The notes beneath the pieces are model-generated. The model saw only the letters and a list, made by a program, of their open reading frames with translations. It was not told where the DNA came from and did no database searches. From Lachnospiraceae bacterium UBA1721 (lineage in GTDB: Bacteria; Bacillota; Clostridia; Lachnospirales; Lachnospiraceae): a stretch of 21,340 nucleotides of DNA. The stretch lies in assembly GCA_002317155.1 (NCBI GenBank), contig DCIR01000023.1:21483-42822 (forward strand), given 5' to 3'. Shown one piece after another: positions 6,650 to 13,950 of this stretch. Every line of letters begins with the position of its first letter. Positions within the stretch are counted from its first letter, which is position 1. The position numbers and the translations under genes were made by a program.

Positions 6650-8572
6650 ATGAAACTATTATATTTCGATTACGCAGCCATAGTTGTTCTTGCGCTGCTT
6701 GTTTTTACAACTTATTGTCGTGGTTTAACCAAGGGTAAACTCAACAGATGCTATATGCAGATGATTGTAGTTGGTCTGATAACTGCCATGGCTGACATTT
6801 TAGCGGCATACGGTGACAATATGGCCATCACGAATATGCCTTTTCGCTATGCAGCTCACTGTGTATATCTTCTGATGCATTCAGCCACCACCCCGCTGTT
6901 TGTAATCTATCTTATGATAGTAACAGACACCGATTACAAGATGCGACGCCTGAAGAGTCTGTTATATACTCTCCCGTATCTGGTTATCGTTGTACTTATG
7001 TGCAGCAATCCCGTTACCCATTGGATATACTACATAAATGAGGACCTCGAATATGTTCGCGGTTCTTTATTTGGCGTGCTCTATGTGACCGCCTTTATTT
7101 ATACATATCTAAGCCTTCATTTCCTCATAAAATATGGCAAAACCATCGGCTTTAGACGTACGCTCGGCCTCGGAAGCATGATTCCTTTCATGCTCGCCGC
7201 AATGGCTATTCAGTATTTCAAGCCTGATATTTTGGCCGAAATGTTTGCCAATGCGATCGCATTGCTCCTTATTTCATCTCTGATTCACAGACCCGAGGAT
7301 ATTCTCGATACCGAGACCGGCTTCAGCAATAGAACTGCATGTTTTGATGATATAACTAGATGTATTCAGAACAAAAAGCCTTTGGAAGTAATAATCATCA
7401 ACATTACAAATTACGATTCACTCAGTACCCTTTTTGATGCAAACGGAGTTCATAAGCTCCACCGTCAAATTGCAGCACACATCAACAATATCAACAAAAC
7501 CCGCGACTGGTTTTCTGAGATGTTCTATGTCGGCAACGGTATTTTATATCTTGAAATGAACTATCTGGCATTAAAGGATACTGAAATTGCAGCCAATGAG
7601 CTGAATAAATTTTTCCTCAAGCCTCTTGTAATGAACGGCATGGAAATCAACATGACCGCATACGTATGCGTTGCAAAATGTCCCGAAGATATTCCTGATG
7701 TCGATGCTCTCTCGCGTTTTACAGACAAGCTTCCGATGTTACCTTATACCGGCAGTGTTATCAAAGCCTCAGAGGTCTATAAAAAGGATCAGTATGACTT
7801 GATGCGTAACATGGACAGTATCATAGAAAACGCGCTCAGCAACCACCTGTTCCAGGTTTATTATCAGCCTATCTACAGCATAAAGGAAAAGCGCTTTAAT
7901 TCTGCCGAAGCACTCATAAGACTCATCGATGAAAAATATGGTTTCATATCACCTGAAATATTTATTCCCATTGCGGAAAAAAGCGGAGCTATCCACAAAA
8001 TCGGTGCATATGTTCTTGATGAAGTTTGTGCATTTATCGAGTCTGATGAATTCAAAAAGCTTAAGCTGGATTATATTGAAGTTAACCTCTCAGTCGTTCA
8101 GTGCATGCGCAATGACCTGACCGAGGAAATACTCGAGATAATGAAACGTCACAATGTTTCATCTTCACAGATTAATTTGGAAATCACCGAGACCACAGCT
8201 TCCTACTCTCAGGATGCCCTTCAGGAAAACGTGAAGAACCTTCTTGATGCCGGAATTAACTTTTCACTCGATGACTATGGAACAGGTTATTCCAACATCG
8301 AGCGAATTTCATCGATGGTATTTGAACTTGTCAAACTGGATAAATCCTTTGCTAACGTCCTCAACAATAAAAACCACGATGTAGTATTGGCTCACACAGT
8401 TTCGATGATAAAAGAGCTGGGAATGAAGATTGTAGTCGAAGGAGTCGAGACCAAGGACCTTCTTGATCGTTTCTCTGAATTGGGATGTGATTACATTCAG
8501 GGCTTCTATTTTTCAAAGCCTGTGCCCAGAAATGATTTCATAGAATTTATAAAAGCTTCTCAAAATAAATAA
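6650..8572 (+). CDS. Membrane-bound c-di-GMP phosphodiesterase (7TM, degenerate GGDEF, EAL)
   Basis: A 640-residue protein in three parts. Residues 1-212 hold about seven hydrophobic spans (about 7-23, 36-54, 67-91, 103-118, 140-160, 172-190, 199-212), a sensor layout like the 7TM input domains of some kinases. Residues 218-370 resemble a GGDEF fold (DTETGFSNRTACF) but the signature loop reads YVGNG, so diguanylate cyclase activity is not expected. Residues 385-635 form an EAL domain with its key residues intact: E420 in EAL, VNLS, EITET, DDYGTGYS (541-548), KLDKSF, EGVET (E597) and QGFYFSKP. It should therefore hydrolyse c-di-GMP to pGpG, with the GGDEF remnant perhaps sensing GTP. It stands alone on the plus strand between two minus-strand blocks, so it is probably monocistronic. 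The signal it senses is unknown. Confidence 0.93.
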   Translation: MKLLYFDYAAIVVLALLVFTTYCRGLTKGKLNRCYMQMIVVGLITAMADILAAYGDNMAITNMPFRYAAHCVYLLMHSATTPLFVIYLMIVTDTDYKMRRLKSLLYTLPYLVIVVLMCSNPVTHWIYYINEDLEYVRGSLFGVLYVTAFIYTYLSLHFLIKYGKTIGFRRTLGLGSMIPFMLAAMAIQYFKPDILAEMFANAIALLLISSLIHRPEDILDTETGFSNRTACFDDITRCIQNKKPLEVIIINITNYDSLSTLFDANGVHKLHRQIAAHINNINKTRDWFSEMFYVGNGILYLEMNYLALKDTEIAANELNKFFLKPLVMNGMEINMTAYVCVAKCPEDIPDVDALSRFTDKLPMLPYTGSVIKASEVYKKDQYDLMRNMDSIIENALSNHLFQVYYQPIYSIKEKRFNSAEALIRLIDEKYGFISPEIFIPIAEKSGAIHKIGAYVLDEVCAFIESDEFKKLKLDYIEVNLSVVQCMRNDLTEEILEIMKRHNVSSSQINLEITETTASYSQDALQENVKNLLDAGINFSLDDYGTGYSNIERISSMVFELVKLDKSFANVLNNKNHDVVLAHTVSMIKELGMKIVVEGVETKDLLDRFSELGCDYIQGFYFSKPVPRNDFIEFIKASQNK

Positions 8573-8590
8573 AAAACATATAATAAATAA

Positions 8591-8626
8591 AAGCTTCACA
8601 AAAGGATTACTCCTTCTGCGAAGCTT
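8591..8626 (-). terminator. Hairpin terminator between the EAL gene and truA
   Basis: AAGCTTC (8591-8597) pairs with GAAGCTT (8620-8626), and an inner AAGGA/TCCTT stem (8602-8606 with 8611-8615) extends it. On the minus strand the stem is followed by TTATTTATTA after its own T residues, so it should end the ecf-truA transcript. On the plus strand the following bases are A-rich, so it is a weaker stop for the EAL gene. Confidence 0.7.
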
Positions 8627-8643
8627 ACGAAAAAATATACGAT

Positions 8644-9402
8644 TTACAAATATATGTATCCGACCAGTGTCAGGCCTTTCGCAGGGAGCGTAGGGCCTGC
8701 ATTTTTTCTGTCCAGCGATTCCAGTATTCCAGTTATATCTTCAGGCTTTTTTCTGCCCATACCAACATCTAAAAGAGTACCTGCAATTATGCGTACCATA
8801 TTATACAAAAATCCATTACCGGTCACTCTTATAACAAGGTCATCTCCGTTTTCCTCAACCTCAAGCGCATATATTGTTCTTACGGTCGTCTCGGCCTGCG
8901 ATCCGGCAGCACACAACGAAGCAAAATCGTGTTCTCCCAGGAATGCACCGCATGCAGCCTTCATAGCGTCCACATCGATATAGTGATATGTGAAATGCGA
9001 ATATAAGCGCTTAGTCGGAAGCTGAACCCTTCCGCGAGTGATACGATACTCATATGTCTTTTTACAATCCTGATGTCTGGGATGCCAGTCTGTCGGCACC
9101 TCGTCCGACTTAACAACTCTGATATCCTCAGGAAGTCTCGCGTTTATTGCACCGGCGATTTTCTCCGCGGGTATTCTGGTGTCGCTGTCAAACACTGCCA
9201 CATTGCCCATTGAATGAACTCCCGCATCAGTTCTGCTCGCACCGATAACCATCACATCGCTGCCGACAAGGTCGCTGATAGCTCGATTAAGCTCCGATTC
9301 GATAGTCACCGCATTTTTCTGTATCTGCCATCCGTGGTAAGCTGTTCCGTCATATGCCACAAATAATCTTATTCTCTTTACAGATGCTTCTGTCTCGCTC
9401 AT
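8644..9402 (-). CDS. truA: tRNA pseudouridine(38-40) synthase TruA
   Basis: A 252-residue pseudouridine synthase that modifies U38-U40 in tRNA anticodon arms. The catalytic motif GASRTDAGVH (54-63) carries the nucleophilic Asp (D59). The N-terminal YDGTAYHGWQ (17-26) and the later FLGEHDFASLC and GNGFLYNMVRIIAGTLLDVG blocks are diagnostic for TruA. Length is normal. AAGGTAAGG lies just before the ATG. It follows ecfT by five bases, the gene order seen in many Firmicutes after the ECF module. In many relatives rplM and rpsI come next; here a convergent EAL gene takes that place. Confidence 0.96.
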   Translation of the reverse strand: MSETEASVKRIRLFVAYDGTAYHGWQIQKNAVTIESELNRAISDLVGSDVMVIGASRTDAGVHSMGNVAVFDSDTRIPAEKIAGAINARLPEDIRVVKSDEVPTDWHPRHQDCKKTYEYRITRGRVQLPTKRLYSHFTYHYIDVDAMKAACGAFLGEHDFASLCAAGSQAETTVRTIYALEVEENGDDLVIRVTGNGFLYNMVRIIAGTLLDVGMGRKKPEDITGILESLDRKNAGPTLPAKGLTLVGYIYL

Positions 9403-9407
9403 AGACC

Positions 9408-10259
9408 TTACCTTTCAATAATTGACTTAACCATTGCAAACAGAGAATCAATACTGAATGCAGGCAGCCTTCCTGCCACAATACTTCCTGCTGTATATAC
9501 AAATAATATCACATAAGCAATCACATCGCGCCCTGCATACTTTAACGGCTTCATTTTGGTGCGTGAAGCACCTCCGCGATAACATCTTGCCTCCATAGCC
9601 ATAGCAAGGTCATTTGCGCGTCTGAAGGCCGATACAAACAACGGAACCAATATCGGTACATATGCTTTTACTCTCTTGAAGATATTGCCGCTCTCAAAAT
9701 CCGCTCCTCGTGCAAGCTGAGCCTTCATAATTTTATCAGTCTCCTCAAGCAATATAGGAATAAATCGAAGCGCAATTGACATCATCATCGCAACTTCATG
9801 AACCGGAACCTTGAATATTTTCAGGAAGCCAAGTCCCTTCTCCAAACCATCCGTGAGGTTATTGGGTGTAGTCGTAAGCGTCACGATTGATGAGCCTATA
9901 ATAAGCATACTAAGCTTAAATATCATGTATACAGCCTGAATGATACCTTCCTTGGTAACAGTTAGCTTCCAAAAGCTTACAACAGGCTCACCCGTGACCG
10001 CAAAAAGATTAACCACAACCGTAATCAGTAAAATAAATATAATTGACCTAAGGCCCTTAATCATATAGGTAAACGGTACGTTGGAAATAATAATCACCAT
10101 AGCAAGAAACAGCATCGCGACTGCATATCCCACAGGATTATTAAAGCAGAATAAAGACACGAAAAACAAGACGGTACCTAAGAGCTTAACTCTGGGGTCC
10201 AGTCTGTGTATTACACTGTCCGTCTGATAAAATTGTCCTAATGTAATATCTCTAAACAT
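9408..10259 (-). CDS. ecfT: ECF transporter transmembrane component EcfT
   Basis: A 283-residue integral membrane protein that couples the two ATPases to exchangeable vitamin-binding S components. The N terminus MFRDITLGQFYQTDS and the DPRVKLL segment are typical of EcfT. The two cytoplasmic coupling motifs are present: ARGADF (183-188) and EARCYRGG (223-230), each with the conserved Ala-Arg. Several hydrophobic spans occur between about 25-95, 110-130 and 240-262. The start is fixed by the family N terminus, but no clear Shine-Dalgarno sequence precedes it; instead the upstream 70 bases are a 24-base tandem repeat. No S-component gene is in the window, which fits a shared group II module serving S components encoded elsewhere. 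Confidence 0.94.
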   Translation of the reverse strand: MFRDITLGQFYQTDSVIHRLDPRVKLLGTVLFFVSLFCFNNPVGYAVAMLFLAMVIIISNVPFTYMIKGLRSIIFILLITVVVNLFAVTGEPVVSFWKLTVTKEGIIQAVYMIFKLSMLIIGSSIVTLTTTPNNLTDGLEKGLGFLKIFKVPVHEVAMMMSIALRFIPILLEETDKIMKAQLARGADFESGNIFKRVKAYVPILVPLFVSAFRRANDLAMAMEARCYRGGASRTKMKPLKYAGRDVIAYVILFVYTAGSIVAGRLPAFSIDSLFAMVKSIIER

Positions 10260-10264
10260 TTTAT

Positions 10265-10336
10265 CTGCTGCTTTTCTTTACTGCTTTTCTACTGCTTATC
10301 TTTACTGTTTATCTACTGCTTATCTTTACTGTTTCT
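10265..10336. repeat. 24-base tandem repeat, three units, just before ecfT
   Basis: Units lie at 10265-10288, 10289-10312 and 10313-10336. The second and third differ at a single base; the first differs from them at about four. The core TATCTTTACTGTTT is shared by the last two. On the minus strand the array is rich in A and G, and the nearest unit ends six bases before the ecfT ATG, where the ribosome site should be. It lies inside the 152-base gap between ecfA2 and ecfT, whose remainder shows no gene. Confidence 0.8.
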
Positions 10337-10411
10337 GTTTGCTGATTTTATTTAGTGCTCTGTTCGACGCTTTTCGCTGATACTTCTTCGCTAGTGTTTT
10401 TTATAAGAGGG

Positions 10412-11260
10412 CTACTGCCTTAACATCGCCGCAATTGAGTCTGCTGCCTCAGCTATGGTCGTAGCATTCACATCCACGTCATACCCTTTCGCCGCAAGCT
10501 CATGCATAATATAAGTAACCTGTGGCGCCGCAAGACCTATCTCTTCCAATTCCTTATAGTGCTTAAATACTTCCTTGGGAGTATTGTCTAAAAATACTTC
10601 GCCCTTATTCATAACAACTATTCTGTCAACATACTCTGCCACATCCTCCATTGAGTGTGACACAAGCAAAATAGTAAGTCCGGATTCATCTCTGAGTTTT
10701 TTAATCAGATTAAGTATCTCCTTTTGACCTTGAGGATCAAGCCCCGCTGTCGGTTCATCCAGAATAAGTACCTGTGGATTCATAGCCAATACTCCTGCTA
10801 TAGCCACACGGCGCTTCTGACCGCCTGAAAGGTCAAAAGGCGACGCATATATAAGCTCGTCAGGAAAACCGACCTTTTTGAGCGCATCATAAGCTCTGAG
10901 TTCACATTCCTTCTTATCAAGCTTAAGATTTTTAGGTCCAAAAGCCACATCTTTTATAACAGTTTCCTCAAAAAGCTGATGTTCCGGATACTGGAACACA
11001 AGTCCAACCTTAGTTCGAAGCTTCTTAAGGTTATATCCTTTATCATAGATGTTCTCTCCATCATAATAAATCGCACCACTGCTTGCCTTAACCAATCCGT
11101 TAAGATGCTGCATCAGCGTTGATTTTCCGGAGCCGGTATGACCGATTATGCCTATGAACTGACCGTCAGGTATACTAAGACATACATCTTTAAGTGCATG
11201 CACCGGTGTACCCGTATCAGCTCCATATATGTAATTGACGTGATCAAGAATTATTGCCAT
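10412..11260 (-). CDS. ecfA2: ECF transporter ATPase EcfA2
   Basis: A 282-residue ABC ATPase, one of the pair that powers ECF vitamin uptake on the inner face of the membrane. Walker A is GHTGSGKST (40-48), the Q-loop Gln is at about 90, the ABC signature LSGGQ at 144-148, Walker B VLILDEP at 164-170, and the switch His (SHSMEDV) at about 202. The N terminus (DHVNYIYG) and gene order identify it as the second ATPase. The start codon overlaps the end of ecfA1 by 17 bases, so translation is probably coupled. GAGAAG lies just before the ATG. It is followed by the repeat-containing gap before ecfT. Confidence 0.94.
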   Translation of the reverse strand: MAIILDHVNYIYGADTGTPVHALKDVCLSIPDGQFIGIIGHTGSGKSTLMQHLNGLVKASSGAIYYDGENIYDKGYNLKKLRTKVGLVFQYPEHQLFEETVIKDVAFGPKNLKLDKKECELRAYDALKKVGFPDELIYASPFDLSGGQKRRVAIAGVLAMNPQVLILDEPTAGLDPQGQKEILNLIKKLRDESGLTILLVSHSMEDVAEYVDRIVVMNKGEVFLDNTPKEVFKHYKELEEIGLAAPQVTYIMHELAAKGYDVDVNATTIAEAADSIAAMLRQ

Positions 11261-12104
11261 ACTTCTCTACAGCCTCAATAAGTTCTTCCTGTGTCAGGAT
11301 ACCATCCTTAAGACGGATTCCCTTTTTCTTAAGCTCATATGCCAAAAGTGTTGCCTGCGGAACATCCAGGCGCAGCTCTTTAAGTCTTTCCACTTGTGAA
11401 AAAATCTCACGCGGTGTTCCACTCATAACCACCTTGCCCGCATCCATTACAAACACCTTGTCAGCATCCACAACCTCTTCCATATAATGTGTAATCAGTA
11501 TAACAGATACTTTTTCTGATTTATTTAATTCCTTAACAGCTGCAAGGACCTCTTTTCGTCCGTTAGGATCAAGCATTGCTGTAGGCTCGTCCAACACAAT
11601 GCACTTAGGACGCATTGCCAGCACTCCGGCTATAGATACACGCTGTTTTTGCCCGCCTGACAGTTTATTAGGTGAGTGCTTTCTATACTCATACATCCCT
11701 ACCGCTTTCAGGCTTTCATTCACACGCTTCCAGATCTCTTCTGTGGGGACGCCCATATTTTCCGGGCCAAATCCAACATCCTCTTCAACGACCTGTCCTA
11801 TAATCTGATTGTCGGGATTTTGGAATACCATTCCCGCGGTTTGCCGTACCTTCCATACCCGCTCATCCTGCGCTGTGTCAATTCCATCCACCCATACCGT
11901 ACCTTCCTCAGGAACCAGTATTGCGTTAAAATGTTTTGCAAGCGTGGATTTTCCGGAACCGTTATGTCCGAGAATAGCGACAAAATCCCCCTGCTCCACC
12001 TCAAGCGAAACATGGTCAACCGCCGTAACGACTCCTGTAACCTCGCCCTCGTCGTCACGTCTTATATATTCATATACAACATCTTTTGTGCGAACTATCT
12101 CCAT
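11244..12104 (-). CDS. ecfA1: ECF transporter ATPase EcfA1
   Basis: A 286-residue ABC ATPase and the first gene of the ECF-truA run. Walker A is GHNGSGKST (46-54), Q-loop Gln about 95, ABC signature LSGGQ about 148-152, Walker B CIVLDEP about 168-174, with the switch His in THYMEEV. It pairs with EcfA2 to hydrolyse ATP for substrate release from S components. The longest frame begins at a GTG (12114-12116), but GGAG at 12111-12114 lies six bases before the ATG at 12102-12104 and overlaps that GTG, so the ATG is the better start. A good promoter lies at 12153-12181. Confidence 0.93.
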   Translation of the reverse strand: MEIVRTKDVVYEYIRRDDEGEVTGVVTAVDHVSLEVEQGDFVAILGHNGSGKSTLAKHFNAILVPEEGTVWVDGIDTAQDERVWKVRQTAGMVFQNPDNQIIGQVVEEDVGFGPENMGVPTEEIWKRVNESLKAVGMYEYRKHSPNKLSGGQKQRVSIAGVLAMRPKCIVLDEPTAMLDPNGRKEVLAAVKELNKSEKVSVILITHYMEEVVDADKVFVMDAGKVVMSGTPREIFSQVERLKELRLDVPQATLLAYELKKKGIRLKDGILTQEELIEAVEKYGNNS

Positions 12105-12152
12105 ATACCGCTCCACATGATTTATCTATTTGTCAAATTCAGCAGCCTTCAT

Positions 12153-12181
12153 ATTTTAGCATTATTCCCAATCATATTCAA
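12153..12181 (-). promoter_or_regulatory. Promoter for ecfA1-ecfA2-ecfT-truA
   Basis: On the minus strand TTGAAT (12176-12181) and TAAAAT (12153-12158) have ideal 17-base spacing, about 50 bases before the ecfA1 start. The leader is too short for a vitamin riboswitch. A weaker plus-strand candidate (TTGTCA 12130-12135, TATTTT 12152-12157) overlaps it and could serve the gene at 12232. Confidence 0.55.
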
Positions 12182-12231
12182 ACTTATGTAAAATCATTTA
12201 CTAAACGTCTTGCTCGTGATACCTTATTCTC

Positions 12232-13029
12232 ATGGACAACAATAATTTTGATTCAAAAAAAGTAATACAGATGGTCGCCATCATAGGTATCTTGTGTCTG
12301 TTCGTCGGTATCGCTACTCGAATACGACAAAATGGTCAAAAGACATTGGCCGACTATGAGTCACCATCTAAAACAAATATAAGTGAATCCGGTACAACGG
12401 CAACAACTCCCAATGATTCAGACTCTGATACAGATACTGATTTTAATAGCAATAATGAAAACGGTATAGATTCAGCTGACAATGAATCAGATAGTTCAGA
12501 TTCCACGAATAACAATATTGCTTCAAGTAATTCAAATATACTGTCCGAAATGACGCAGGAGGAGTATGACGCTTTTTATTATACTGATAACAGTGACGGA
12601 ACTTCTCTGCTTCATCTTCTCTATTACAACACTTCACAGGAATTAACAACCGGACTTCTTGAATGTAACAGTAACGAAGCTTACGATTTATTGCTTATTT
12701 TCTATAAGTTATACAAGAACCATTATGAATTCACCAGTATCCTTCCTGTCGGTGAATTTGAAAGCGAGGAAGCTGCACGTGCTGCCAACAATACCTATTG
12801 CCTTAACGGCACAATAAGTATCAACCCGTTATACAATCCATATATTGCCTATGACGGATGCGTACCTATTCTCACTCCTCAAAACGCCTATGATTATATA
12901 GACCGAAGCGCTGCTTTTCCCTATAAAATCACCGACCAGGATTACGCCTATGTCCTCTTTACCGAGGCCGGCTACTATTGGGGTGGTTATTGCAATGGCT
13001 ATGCAGACTATGGAGCATTCCGTAAATAA
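12232..13029 (+). CDS. Membrane-anchored extracellular protein of unknown function
   Basis: I do not recognise this 265-residue protein. One hydrophobic span (about 11-29, preceded by KK and followed by RIRQ) would anchor it. Residues 38-105 are a low-complexity linker rich in Ser, Asn, Asp and Thr with no hydrophobic stretch. Residues 106-265 form a compact domain rich in Tyr (EEYDAFYYTDN, LLYYNTSQELTTGLLECN, GYYWGGYCNGYADYG) with four cysteines: C145, C200, C220 and C264 or nearby, which could pair outside the cell. The layout suggests a tethered extracellular domain. It faces the sortase gene tail to tail and shares the hairpin between them. No clear ribosome site precedes the ATG, so the exact start is uncertain. 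The surface-protein neighbours suggest, but do not show, a cell-surface role. Confidence 0.7.
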   Translation: MDNNNFDSKKVIQMVAIIGILCLFVGIATRIRQNGQKTLADYESPSKTNISESGTTATTPNDSDSDTDTDFNSNNENGIDSADNESDSSDSTNNNIASSNSNILSEMTQEEYDAFYYTDNSDGTSLLHLLYYNTSQELTTGLLECNSNEAYDLLLIFYKLYKNHYEFTSILPVGEFESEEAARAANNTYCLNGTISINPLYNPYIAYDGCVPILTPQNAYDYIDRSAAFPYKITDQDYAYVLFTEAGYYWGGYCNGYADYGAFRK

Positions 13030-13033
13030 ACAC

Positions 13034-13082
13034 AATGAGCGCCAACCTGATTATCTTCAAGTTGACGCTCATTTATTTTTTC
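13034..13082 (+). terminator. Terminator between convergent genes
   Basis: AATGAGCG (13034-13041) pairs with CGCTCATT (13066-13073), with an inner CAAC/GTTG extension after one mismatch. On the plus strand a T-rich tail (TATTTTTT) follows, giving a good intrinsic terminator for the gene at 12232. On the minus strand GTGTTTATTT follows, so it may also stop the surface-protein/sortase transcript. Confidence 0.8.
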
Positions 13083-13092
13083 TCAAAACTAT

Positions 13093-13950
13093 CTAATGCT
13101 CATCAATTTTAATAGCAGAGACCACAAAACGTATATCATCGCTGGCTGAACAAGTTGATAAAGTTATTATCTTATCACTGTCCGACACATCTATCCCCGC
13201 ATTAATATATGAATAGCGTGCTATATAGTTATTAACAAAACCTGTAAATCCCGACACACCACTTGGATATACCTGATATATATTACCATCCGCAGGGACA
13301 TCCATATAAGCCATTATCTCATAACGAATCTTTTTATCATTCAAAATCACTTGAATGTACTTATGCGTCTCATAATAATCTTCGTCTGTTTTATAATAGC
13401 TTAATTTACCAAACATCGACATATCACGCATATTATGTCCATATATCAGCGTATGCGCATCAGAAAAATCTATTTTATTCTCTCCATCTACAAATATTGC
13501 TCCACAACGCGAATATGCTCCGGTATAATCGTGGTCTAAGTATTTTGAATTATCACCTGAATACATAATAGGATAACTGATTTCTTCATCCTCAAAATAT
13601 ATCCATCCGCAAACATCACTATTTACACTTTTAAGTCCGGCAATATTCACATCAACAATATTATACCATTCGACTTCTTGCGCATCATCGACATTCTGTG
13701 TAGATTCTATCGAACCACTTAATCCATCTCCTGATGTATCAGATGATGTTTCAGGACGATTTACAATTACGTACTCCTTACGCGCATCTTCATATGTGAT
13801 TCTAGCCGTTTCATAATCCTTATAACCGGAATATAGCTTATATATTGCAAAGGCTATAATTCCGGCCAAAATTAATATGCTTACTCCGACTACTATAAGA
13901 ATGTTTAGAACAATCTTTTTATCTGTCGGTTCTGTCTTCTCGCCTAACAA
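13093..13950 (-). CDS. srtB: Class B sortase
   Basis: A 285-residue membrane-anchored transpeptidase that cleaves a sorting signal and joins the protein to the cell wall. A short basic/acidic tail is followed by one membrane span (about 14-38), a linker with Ser/Gly/Asp (60-90), and the catalytic domain. Class B landmarks: SVNSDVCGWIYFE with ISYPIMYSGDNSKYL, GAIFVD, the catalytic His in LIYGHNM (H172), the catalytic Cys in LSTC (C267) and Arg seven residues later (R274). The start is TTG (13948-13950), supported by AAAGGG eight bases upstream, and no ATG or GTG start lies nearby. It overlaps the 3' end of the surface-protein gene by 32 bases, which implies coupled expression with its likely substrate. 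Confidence 0.9.
   Translation of the reverse strand: MLGEKTEPTDKKIVLNILIVVGVSILILAGIIAFAIYKLYSGYKDYETARITYEDARKEYVIVNRPETSSDTSGDGLSGSIESTQNVDDAQEVEWYNIVDVNIAGLKSVNSDVCGWIYFEDEEISYPIMYSGDNSKYLDHDYTGAYSRCGAIFVDGENKIDFSDAHTLIYGHNMRDMSMFGKLSYYKTDEDYYETHKYIQVILNDKKIRYEIMAYMDVPADGNIYQVYPSGVSGFTGFVNNYIARYSYINAGIDVSDSDKIITLSTCSASDDIRFVVSAIKIDEH

Noticed and set aside
10265..10336. CRISPR-like array
   Set aside because: The units are directly adjacent with no unique spacers and there are no cas genes; it is a simple tandem repeat.
12105..12231. Possible vitamin riboswitch before the ECF transporter genes
   Set aside because: The gap is 127 bases including a promoter and a divergent gene start; no conserved riboswitch core was seen. 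Group II ECF modules are generally not riboswitch-controlled.
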